Source: Clostridia bacterium
GTDB lineage: Bacteria > Bacillota_A > Clostridia > Oscillospirales > CAG-272
Reading direction: 5' to 3'
Length of the DNA: 19,182 bases
NCBI GenBank assembly: GCA_017453335.1
Contig: JAFTKI010000108.1
Coordinates: 1-19,182, forward strand
The notes beneath the pieces were generated by a model. That model ran no database searches, had not been told where the DNA came from, and was given only the letters and a program-made list of their open reading frames with translations. This document shows positions 6,748 through 13,954 of the stretch, one piece after another. The stretch's first letter is position 1. Every line of letters begins with the position of its first letter. Made by a program: the position numbers and the translations under genes.

Positions 6748-7581
6748 ATGTCTGAATGTACACATGATTGTTCGAGCTGTTCGCAGAACTGCTCGTCCAG
6801 AGAAAAAACAAGCTTACTGCTTCCCGCGAATGAAAGAAGCCGTGTGAAGCATGTGATCGGAGTTGTCAGTGGAAAAGGCGGAGTGGGCAAATCCTTGGTT
6901 ACTTCGATGCTGGCGGTTTTGTTTCAGCGAAAGGGATACAAGGTTGGTATTCTGGATGCCGACGTAACGGGTCCCTCGATCCCGAAGGCATTTGGTATGC
7001 GCGATGCGGAGGTGCTGGGAGACGAGAGCGGTATGCTGCCGCCGTCCACCGAAACGGGAATTCAGGTGATGTCGGTCAACCTGCTTTTGGGGGATGAAAC
7101 GAGACCTGTCGTTTGGAGAGGCTCTATCATTTCCAACACCGTACAGCAGTTCTGGCAGGAAACGGTGTGGGACGTTGATGTTCTGTTGGTAGACTGCCCT
7201 CCCGGTACAGGCGACGTTCCTCTGACCGTGTTCCAAACCATGCCGCTTGACGGTATTGTGATCGTTTCCAGCCCGCAGGAGTTGGTTTCGATGATCGTAA
7301 GCAAAGCGGCTAACATGGCGAATATGATGAACATTCCCGTGTTTGGCTTGGTAGAGAACATGAGCTATGTGAAGTGTCCCGATTGCGGAAAGGAGATCCG
7401 CGTATTTGGGGAGAGCCACATCGAGGAGGTTGCCGCAAGCTTTGGCTATGATCTCCTGGCTCGTATTCCCATGGATCCGCAGATCTCCGCACACGTTGAT
7501 GCAGGCTTGATCGAAAAGATCGAGATCGATTATCTGGACGGTGCGGCTGAAAAGATCGCTGCGAAATGGAATAAAGAATAA
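6748..7581 (+). CDS. mrp: Mrp/NBP35 family P-loop ATPase, iron-sulfur carrier
   Basis: This 277-residue cytoplasmic protein carries and delivers Fe-S clusters to apoproteins. The Walker A motif SGKGGVGKS is at residues 41-49, followed by ILDADVTGPSIP (switch-like region, residues 68-79), VDCPPGTGD near 148, and VENMSYVKCPDCG with Cys210-x2-Cys213, the pair that bridges a cluster between two subunits. The N-terminus has four cysteines (C4, C8, C11, C15), an NBP35-like feature found in many clostridial Mrp proteins. AAAGGAG stands before the ATG. It has its own promoter and a strong terminator shared with the convergent phosphatase gene. The TAA stop is followed by a second in-frame TAA within a tandem copy of ATAAAGAATA. 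Confidence 0.95.
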   Translation: MSECTHDCSSCSQNCSSREKTSLLLPANERSRVKHVIGVVSGKGGVGKSLVTSMLAVLFQRKGYKVGILDADVTGPSIPKAFGMRDAEVLGDESGMLPPSTETGIQVMSVNLLLGDETRPVVWRGSIISNTVQQFWQETVWDVDVLLVDCPPGTGDVPLTVFQTMPLDGIVIVSSPQELVSMIVSKAANMANMMNIPVFGLVENMSYVKCPDCGKEIRVFGESHIEEVAASFGYDLLARIPMDPQISAHVDAGLIEKIEIDYLDGAAEKIAAKWNKE

Positions 7582-7599
7582 TAAAGAATAATGAAAAAA

Positions 7600-7630
7600 G
7601 ATCCCGATAAAGCCGCGCTTTATCGGGATC
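7600..7630. terminator. Bidirectional terminator between mrp and the phosphatase gene
   Basis: A perfect 13-bp stem (GATCCCGATAAAG, loop CCGCG, CTTTATCGGGATC). On the minus strand it is followed by six T, a strong signal for the phosphatase gene; on the plus strand GATTTTG follows. Confidence 0.9.
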
Positions 7631-7637
7631 GATTTTG

Positions 7638-9476
7638 TTATTTGTTGTATCGGTAATTGGGATCTCCGAACTTCTCCATGCCGAAGATCGAAGCAATAAA
7701 CATTGCATTCCAAACGTTTTCCAGAACATCAGCAGTTTCCACGAATTCCTTTACGTTCGCACCGCCCAGTGCAAAGTAGGGAACATCAACGTTGGTGTGA
7801 CCGCCGGTTGTGTAAGAGAAGGTTCCGTTGGGATTTCTCATGATACCGCCCGTTTCGTGGTCGGCGGTGATCAGCAGTGCCGTGTCGGGATGCAGCATCA
7901 CAAACGCGATGGCGTAGGCAATGGCATCGTTGAAGCGTGCTACCGCTGCGTTGGAGGTTCCCGCATCGTTGCTGTGCGAGCCCTTGTCGGTGTAGGCTTC
8001 CTCGATCATAATAAAGAATCGGCTGTTGTTCTTGGAGATCAGACCAAGCGCATTTCGTGTGTCTTGCGTAAGAGAACCGCCGGATCTGCCCATTGCATAT
8101 TTCAACTGACCCTTTTCCAGTTTTCGGTCAAACTGGTTCAGAATATCCTCGGAGTTGTTTCGGCTGATCGTATGCGTGTTAAAGCCCGCGGGCGTAGCAC
8201 CTTCCAGATAATCGGTGGTCAGAACCGCCACATTCGCGCCCTTCATTGCGGCGATCTCACTGACATTCGTGATATTCATGCCGGAGCCGTTTTTCCCAAT
8301 GTATCCATTGTAGGTCTTATAACCTGTTGCCAATGCGGTAGCCGAGGCGGCGCTGTCGGTGGTTCCTGAGAGCGAGTAGGTCTTGCACCACGTCTGATAG
8401 GGAAGCTCACGCGCATAAAAACGGTCAAGCGTGCCTGCGGCGAGTGCCATATCGATGTGGTTGTTGCCCATTCCGTCACCGATCATCATGATCGCAGAGG
8501 TCGCCTCGGGGAAAACGAAATTCTTTACGGTTGGCTCGGTCGGGATCGTGGTTGCGTTGATGGGAGCAACCGTTCCCGTATCGGGGAAATAGGTGGTAAT
8601 AAATTCGTGTACGGCAGAGCCGACATAAAAGCCGTTTCCGTGGCATACGACCTTATTGCCCTCGATGTACAGTGCGTACTGACTGTCGGCAAATGTCAAA
8701 GCTTTTGCTTTGTCGGATTCGGGACGGTTTGTGGCACCGATCAGGATCTCATGCTCGGATGCTTTGTTGCTGTCCTTTCGCGGTGTCAACAGAATGTTGG
8801 CATTTACCTTGAAATAATCGCTCAGCGCATAGGCAACGTATTGGGTGACGCGATCTGCCTTGGCGGGGTAGATGATTTTATATTCGGAAAGGTCAACCCC
8901 GTTGATCTTCAGATTTTTGGGGAGAGAAAATTCGCTGTCGACCTCAAGGGCTTTGTCCTTGATCTCAATTGTGTTGGAATCCTTGTTGTAGAATTTTTCC
9001 CAGAACAGCGCGACCGCCTTTTCCAATCCAACCTCATCGGCAGAGGTGATCAGAATACGGTTGCCCGCACAGGCTACCACTCCGTCTGTCGTGTGGCGCT
9101 CCTCCAAAATGGGGATGATTTCATCGCGGTCTGCCTTACCGATCACGATCTCCTTTTCCGAGGCAGGATCGCTGTCCTTTTTAGGGACGATCGAGGTTCC
9201 GAAATAATTGTTCAGCGTATCACAAAATTCCTGTGCGAGCTCATTGGCACCCGTGGCATACACAACGACATACTGCGCAATGTTTTCTGCCGTAATGGTG
9301 TGAGCGATTGAAGTGGGAGTATCTTCGATCGGAGGAAGCGGAGCTTGATCGTTGGGCTGATCATTTGTTTGATCACCCGTTTCGTTTTGCTCGGAGGGAG
9401 ATTTTGAGGTACAGCCTGCAAGTAAGGGGAGGATCATCAGAATTGCCAAGAAAAGTGCAAGTAATCTTTTGGTCAT
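7638..9476 (-). CDS. Alkaline phosphatase lipoprotein with duplicated N-terminal domain
   Basis: This 612-residue protein has a lipoprotein signal with lipobox LLAGC (Cys22) and a Gln/Asn/Asp/Pro-rich linker (23-55), so it should be anchored outside the membrane. Residues about 60-300 hold two copies of one domain; the clearest match is KDSDPASEKEIVIG (100-113) against KDSNKASEHEILIG (234-247). These resemble the non-catalytic N-terminal fold of GH20, alpha-glucuronidase and DUF4838 enzymes. Residues about 325-600 form an alkaline phosphatase domain: Asp334 in IGDGMG, nucleophile Ser375 in TTDSAASATA, Glu492, Asp497 and His501 in the E-x4-D-x3-H segment, Asp539-His540 in TADHETGG, and His560 in GGHTN. 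All expected metal ligands are present, so it should be an active phosphomonoesterase. The ATG at 9476 is chosen over an upstream GTG (9485), which lies too close to the AAAGGAA site. Confidence 0.92.
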   Translation of the reverse strand: MTKRLLALFLAILMILPLLAGCTSKSPSEQNETGDQTNDQPNDQAPLPPIEDTPTSIAHTITAENIAQYVVVYATGANELAQEFCDTLNNYFGTSIVPKKDSDPASEKEIVIGKADRDEIIPILEERHTTDGVVACAGNRILITSADEVGLEKAVALFWEKFYNKDSNTIEIKDKALEVDSEFSLPKNLKINGVDLSEYKIIYPAKADRVTQYVAYALSDYFKVNANILLTPRKDSNKASEHEILIGATNRPESDKAKALTFADSQYALYIEGNKVVCHGNGFYVGSAVHEFITTYFPDTGTVAPINATTIPTEPTVKNFVFPEATSAIMMIGDGMGNNHIDMALAAGTLDRFYARELPYQTWCKTYSLSGTTDSAASATALATGYKTYNGYIGKNGSGMNITNVSEIAAMKGANVAVLTTDYLEGATPAGFNTHTISRNNSEDILNQFDRKLEKGQLKYAMGRSGGSLTQDTRNALGLISKNNSRFFIMIEEAYTDKGSHSNDAGTSNAAVARFNDAIAYAIAFVMLHPDTALLITADHETGGIMRNPNGTFSYTTGGHTNVDVPYFALGGANVKEFVETADVLENVWNAMFIASIFGMEKFGDPNYRYNK

Positions 9477-9509
9477 TATGGTCACTTCCTTTCAGTGTTG
9501 CTTTTCTTC

Positions 9510-9518
9510 ATTATAGCA
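9510..9518 (-). promoter_or_regulatory. Extended -10 promoter of the phosphatase gene
   Basis: On the minus strand TGCTATAAT forms an extended -10 element, with TATAAT at 9510-9515. No good -35 box is visible 17 bases upstream, which is usual for extended -10 promoters. The leader is short, about 27 bases. Confidence 0.6.
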
Positions 9519-9594
9519 TATTGTACAATCGCATCTATGAATATTTTGTTAAAAGAAACCCAAAAAAAGGGTATCAAAAAAGAAACTGCCAAGG

Positions 9595-9623
9595 TTGACT
9601 TTTGAAAAAAAGTATTATATAAT
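9595..9623 (+). promoter_or_regulatory. Promoter of the sugar isomerase / DUF4838 / propeller operon
   Basis: TTGACT (9595-9600), a 17-base spacer and a perfect TATAAT (9618-9623). It is followed by AAAGGAG and the ATG at 9653. No other promoter is obvious before the next two genes on this strand. Confidence 0.8.
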
Positions 9624-9652
9624 ACAGATAATCCTTGAAAGGAGAACCGAAC

Positions 9653-10429
9653 ATGAAAATCGGAATTTGCTGGCACGGAAAAATTGAAGCAAACAAGCAG
9701 ATCGAATTGATGAAGCAGAACGGCTTTGAAGCCACCTTTTTGATGTCCAACGATCCCAAACTGGATGAAACGGTACCCTTGTTGCGGGAAAACGGAATTG
9801 AGTGCGTGAACTGTCATGCTCCTTTTGACGGGATCAACGCCATCTGGAACGCGGATGATTCGGGAGAGAAGATGCTTGACAGACTGATCAGCGGGGTAGA
9901 GGCGTGTGCGAGAAATCGCATTCCCGTCTTGGTGGTCCACCTGTCCTCGGGTGACAACGCTCCGCGCATCAATGATGTGGGACAAGCCCGCTTTGACCGC
10001 TTGATGGAGACGGCAAGAAAAGCAGGCGTGACCATCGCCTTTGAAAATCAGAGAAAGCTCGGTAATCTGGCGAATGCTATGGAGCAGTATCCCGATGCCG
10101 CCTTTTGCTGGGACGTGGGACACGAGGCTTGCTTTGCATACGGAAAGCCCTTTATGCCGCTGTTCGGAGACCGTATCGCGGCATTGCATCTGCACGATAA
10201 TTTCGGGATCCATAACGGCGACGATCACCTGTTGCCATACGACGGTACCTTGGATATGGTTGCGGCGGCTCGTCAGCTTGCCGAATCACCCTTTCACGAT
10301 GTGATCATGCTGGAGGTGATTCCGGGGAAAACGGGAAAATACCATGACATGACGATAGAAGAGTACTACCGTCGCGCAGGGGATGCCGCACGTCGTTTTG
10401 CCGCAACCGTTGAGCGTTACCGCAAATAA
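9653..10429 (+). CDS. Sugar phosphate isomerase/epimerase-like TIM-barrel protein
   Basis: This 258-residue protein matches the xylose-isomerase-like TIM-barrel superfamily (AP_endonuc_2, IolE/IolI and hydroxypyruvate isomerase relatives). Metal-site candidates are His55 (NCHAPFD), His96 (VVHLSSGD), Glu131 (IAFENQ), Asp154 and His157 (CWDVGHE), His179/His181 (LHLHDNFG) and Glu221 (MLEV). These give the Glu-Asp-His-Glu set of the family. It would isomerise or epimerise a sugar or sugar acid in the cytoplasm; the exact substrate is not readable. The ATG at 9653 has GAAAGGAG nine bases before it. It leads an operon with the DUF4838 and propeller proteins, 17 bases before the next start, which places it in catabolism of whatever they release. 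Confidence 0.85.
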   Translation: MKIGICWHGKIEANKQIELMKQNGFEATFLMSNDPKLDETVPLLRENGIECVNCHAPFDGINAIWNADDSGEKMLDRLISGVEACARNRIPVLVVHLSSGDNAPRINDVGQARFDRLMETARKAGVTIAFENQRKLGNLANAMEQYPDAAFCWDVGHEACFAYGKPFMPLFGDRIAALHLHDNFGIHNGDDHLLPYDGTLDMVAAARQLAESPFHDVIMLEVIPGKTGKYHDMTIEEYYRRAGDAARRFAATVERYRK

Positions 10430-10446
10430 TCTTGGAGGAGATACCA

Positions 10447-12399
10447 ATGTATACAATTCATAAAATAACATCACATCCCGTAGTGGATTTTGCCGCTGAA
10501 GAGCTGAAAGAATATCTGAGAATGATGATGCCCGAGGCGGGAGATATTGCGATCTCCTATGCTCCCGAGGCAACCGACGGCTACCGTTTGGGACTGATGA
10601 CCGATTTCGGGCTGAATACCGATGAAGCCGACGATCTTGCTTTGGATGATATCATTCACATTGATACCACCGATCGGGGCGGTATCATTGCGGGCAGTAA
10701 TCCGCGAAGTGTTTTGCTTGCCGTTTACCGCTTTTTGAGAGAAAACGGCTGCCGTTGGCTCTATCCCGGTGTGGACGGCGAGTATATCCCGATCAAGACC
10801 GTTGAGGGAGTTCAATATCACAAGCTTGCCGACTGTCGCTATCGCGGAGAGTGCAACGAGGGTGCCGAATATCAGCAAAGTATGCTGGAGGCTATTGATT
10901 TTGCACCGAAGATTGGACTCAACGTCTTCATGCTGGAGTTTGACAACCCCAAAGGATATTACGATTGGTATTACGATCACCGTCAGAATCAGGCACAAAG
11001 AGAGCCCGAGCCGATCAGTGCCGAGCAAACCCTGCAGTGGAAGCGCCAGTGTGAGACCGAAATGGCAAAGCGCGGTCTGCAGTTCCATGATATGGGACAC
11101 GGCTGGACAGCGGAATCGTTTGGTATTGTCTCGGGGGGAACGTGGGATAAGGATGAGGCCAATCCGATTCCCGAGGGCGTGGAACAGTATATTGCCATGA
11201 TCGACGGCGAGCGAAAGCTCTATAAGGGCGTGGCGCTTAACACCAATTTCTGTATGTCCAATCCCGATGCACGCGCACTTGTCGTTAAGCGTGTGGTCTC
11301 TTATGCAAAGAATCACCAGAATGTTGATTATCTGCATATCTGGCTTGCCGATGCGCACAACAACCACTGTGAGTGCAAGTCTTGCCAAAAGAAGATCACC
11401 TCGGATTGGTATATCATGCTGATGAACGAAATTGATGCCGCACTGACCGCCGAGGGGATGGACACGCGTATCGTTTATATCTGCTATTACGATACCATTT
11501 ATCCTGCAGAAACCGAAAAATTGAACAATCCCGAGCGTTTCTCGATGCTGTTTGCACCGATCACACGTTCTTATGTCACGCCCGTTGCCGAGAAGATCGA
11601 GCCGATCGAGCTGAAAAAATATCAGCGTAACAATATTGAGCGTCCGCGCAATATCAACGAGTTCATTTCCTACGGCAAGGAGTGGTTGAACCGTCAGAAC
11701 ACCAACTCGATGGTTTACGAATACCATTTCTGGGTAAAGCAGTACTATGAGCCGGGCGGAATTGCTTTTGCAAAGGTGGTTCACGATGACGTTAAGGGAT
11801 ATCGCGCAAACGGCTTTGGCGGAATCATCGAGGACGGGTCACAGCGTAGCTTTTTCCCCAACGGATTTCCATTCTACGTTTACGGACAAACGCTGTTCGA
11901 TACATCGATCAACTTTGAAGAACTGAAAGAGGATTACTTCTCCCATGCCTATGGTGACGATTGGCGCGAGGTAGTGGAATTTCTGGAGGGCTTGGGCAAG
12001 CTTTTTGGACACGCGTTCCTAGACGGAAGCATGTCTGCTGATCCCTCAATCGGTAATTTTTACAATCCGCCGCATGCACAGAGTCTGCGCAAGATTCCTG
12101 CATACGTGGATGCATTTGAACCCTTTGTAAAAGCGCATCGGTGCATGCCCACCCGTGCACAAACCATTTCGATGCGCCTCTTGAACCGTTACCTGGAATA
12201 TTGCAAGCGCCTTTCCGAGGTTTGTGCGGTCAAGTGCTTCGGTGCAACAGACGAGGCGGAGAGACTGTATCAGCGCTTCGTTGCAGACTTTGGAAAATAC
12301 GAGCTTGAAATGCAGCAGTATTATGATCATTTCATGGCAATGCAAGCGCACAAGCGCACGTTTGTACGCGAAAGGGAAAGTATCCCGGGGCTTGAGTGA
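10447..12399 (+). CDS. DUF4838 domain protein, putative cytoplasmic glycosidase
   Basis: This 650-residue protein matches the DUF4838 (PF16126) pattern. Its N-terminus (about 1-115) is the alpha-glucuronidase/GH20-type non-catalytic domain: FAAEELKEYL, the strand-rich middle, then AVYRFLRENGCRWLYPGVDGEYIP. A long TIM-barrel-like region follows, with the family's Cys cluster in ADAHNNHCECKSC (His307, Cys308, Cys310, Cys313), usually written as a CxCxxC motif, and GFGGIIEDGSQ near 456-466. DUF4838 proteins sit in polysaccharide-use loci and are suspected glycosidases, but I know of no firm function for this branch. There is no signal peptide, unlike many outer-surface relatives. GGAGGAG precedes the ATG at 10447; an upstream TTG at 10432 overlaps that site and was rejected. 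Confidence 0.78.
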   Translation: MYTIHKITSHPVVDFAAEELKEYLRMMMPEAGDIAISYAPEATDGYRLGLMTDFGLNTDEADDLALDDIIHIDTTDRGGIIAGSNPRSVLLAVYRFLRENGCRWLYPGVDGEYIPIKTVEGVQYHKLADCRYRGECNEGAEYQQSMLEAIDFAPKIGLNVFMLEFDNPKGYYDWYYDHRQNQAQREPEPISAEQTLQWKRQCETEMAKRGLQFHDMGHGWTAESFGIVSGGTWDKDEANPIPEGVEQYIAMIDGERKLYKGVALNTNFCMSNPDARALVVKRVVSYAKNHQNVDYLHIWLADAHNNHCECKSCQKKITSDWYIMLMNEIDAALTAEGMDTRIVYICYYDTIYPAETEKLNNPERFSMLFAPITRSYVTPVAEKIEPIELKKYQRNNIERPRNINEFISYGKEWLNRQNTNSMVYEYHFWVKQYYEPGGIAFAKVVHDDVKGYRANGFGGIIEDGSQRSFFPNGFPFYVYGQTLFDTSINFEELKEDYFSHAYGDDWREVVEFLEGLGKLFGHAFLDGSMSADPSIGNFYNPPHAQSLRKIPAYVDAFEPFVKAHRCMPTRAQTISMRLLNRYLEYCKRLSEVCAVKCFGATDEAERLYQRFVADFGKYELEMQQYYDHFMAMQAHKRTFVRERESIPGLE

Positions 12400-12452
12400 T
12401 CACGGGAAATCGGTTCTTCGATGACTACGGCAGAATAAAAGGAGTTTTGTTG

Positions 12453-13907
12453 ATGTCTACCTTAACAAAAGGCTTATACCCGTTTTGGAACGACAGCTTG
12501 ACCGATACCGAAAAAACGACTGTAGCGCTTTCCGTCAATTGCGCCGCGCGTGCCGAAACGGTGTTGACCTTTGACCGTCCGTGGGAGGGCGACAGCGCAG
12601 GGACCTATCCAACGGTGCTTTTTGACGGAGAAAAATATCGGATGTATTACGAGACCTGCAATCTGACCGCAGACGAGCGGATTCCGCAGATCCACGTTTG
12701 CTATGCCGAGAGCCGTGACGGACTTTCTTGGGAAACGCCCGATCTCGGACTTTGCGAGTGGAACGGCAGCACGAAAAACAATATTGTGCTTCTTGGGATC
12801 AACGACAATTTTTCGATCATGATCGACGAAAATCCGGCGTGTCCTCCCGCAGAGCGGTTCAAGGCTGTGCTGGAAGGCGGTTTTTCCAAGGATTTCCCGG
12901 ATGGAAAGCCACCTCACAAGCTGGTGCTGATGACCTCGCCCGACGGATTCCATTTCAGCGAGCCGCGCGTGATCTCCGAGGGCTATCCGTACGATTCACA
13001 GAATACCTTGCATTGGGATCGTCACACGGGAAAATATTATTGTTATTTCCGCGATACGCTGAAAAAAGAAGTTACCTCCAATCCCGAATGGAAGGATTCC
13101 CCCGTGCGCGCAATCCGCGTGATGGAATCCGAGGATTGTATCGTTTGGAGTGATCCTGTTTTGTTGGATTATTGCGGCGGTGAGGAATACCCGCTGTACA
13201 CCAATTGCGTGATGAAATATCCTTATGATGACCGCTATTTCATCGCTTTTCCCACTCGTTATGTGGAAAGACTTTCGTGGAATTCCAACTTTGAACAGCA
13301 TGCCGCAGGGGAGCTGCGCCGCGCGCGCTATGAAATGAAGCCGCGGCTCGGGCTGGCAACCACCGACTGTGTGTTTATGTCCTCAACCGATCATTATCGT
13401 TGGCATCGATTTGACGAAGCGGCATTGACCCCTGGTCCCGAGGGAAACGCAAACTGGTTGTACGGCGATTGTTATCCCGCAAGCGGAGGTCTGATCGAAA
13501 CACCGTCAAGCATCGAGGACGCGCCACACGAACTTTCCTTGTATGTGCGAGAGCGACACCCCGTGCGCCGTGGCGTGAACCGTATGGTGCGCTACGTTTA
13601 CCGCAAGGATGGCTTTGCCTCCTACAAGGCAACCTACCAACCGCAGATCTTGACAACCAAGCCGCTCTTGCTTGATGGCGACCGCCTTTTCTTGAATTTC
13701 CGCACCTCGGCGCGTGGATTTATCTATGTTTCGGTGCTGGACGAGCAGGGAAGTGTGATCGAAGGGTACCGCTCTTGCGAGATCTTCGGAGATTCCTTGA
13801 ATCGAGAGGTTACCTTTGACCGCCCGATTTCCGAATTGCACGGACAAAGCATCCATTTGCAATTCAACATGAGCGATGCCGAACTGTATTCGTTGTTTTT
13901 AGAATAA
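12453..13907 (+). CDS. GH32/GH43-like five-bladed beta-propeller protein
   Basis: This 484-residue protein looks like the five-bladed propeller clan of GH32, GH43 and related hydrolases. The blade pattern shows in YPTVLFDGEKYRMYYE (52-67), IHVCYAESRDGLSWETPDLGL (80-100), LVLMTSPDGFHFSEP, LHWDRHTGKYYCYF, and VFMSSTDHYRWHRFD. A C-terminal beta-sandwich seems to start after about residue 395 (LLLDGDRLFLNFRTSARGFIYVSVL). Such proteins are common in Planctomycetes, Lentisphaerae and gut anaerobes and are usually called glycosyl hydrolase-like; catalytic acids cannot be assigned safely. No signal peptide is seen. AAAGGAG precedes the ATG at 12453, 53 bases after the DUF4838 stop, so it is probably the third gene of one operon. 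Function as a hydrolase or phosphorylase is inferred. Confidence 0.72.
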   Translation: MSTLTKGLYPFWNDSLTDTEKTTVALSVNCAARAETVLTFDRPWEGDSAGTYPTVLFDGEKYRMYYETCNLTADERIPQIHVCYAESRDGLSWETPDLGLCEWNGSTKNNIVLLGINDNFSIMIDENPACPPAERFKAVLEGGFSKDFPDGKPPHKLVLMTSPDGFHFSEPRVISEGYPYDSQNTLHWDRHTGKYYCYFRDTLKKEVTSNPEWKDSPVRAIRVMESEDCIVWSDPVLLDYCGGEEYPLYTNCVMKYPYDDRYFIAFPTRYVERLSWNSNFEQHAAGELRRARYEMKPRLGLATTDCVFMSSTDHYRWHRFDEAALTPGPEGNANWLYGDCYPASGGLIETPSSIEDAPHELSLYVRERHPVRRGVNRMVRYVYRKDGFASYKATYQPQILTTKPLLLDGDRLFLNFRTSARGFIYVSVLDEQGSVIEGYRSCEIFGDSLNREVTFDRPISELHGQSIHLQFNMSDAELYSLFLE

Positions 13908-13914
13908 AAAAGAG

Positions 13915-13946
13915 GCACTTCCGATACATTTCTGTATCAGAAGTGC
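13915..13946. terminator. Terminator between convergent propeller and ADP-ribosylglycohydrolase-like genes
   Basis: A stem GCACTTC-GATAC with one mismatch (C13922/A13939), loop ATTTCT, and GTATC-GAAGTGC. On the minus strand CTCTTTTTT follows, so it is a good terminator for the hydrolase-like gene. On the plus strand the tail is TTCCTTGCTT, which is weaker. Confidence 0.8.
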
Positions 13947-13954
13947 TTCCTTGC

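Noticed and set aside
7571..7590. Tandem copy of ATAAAGAATA at the mrp stop codon
   Set aside because: A single 10-base duplication that only adds a second stop codon; probably slippage with no function.
10471..11784. 437-residue open frame on the minus strand across the DUF4838 gene
   Set aside because: Antisense shadow of a well-supported gene, with no ribosome site and no recognisable domain.
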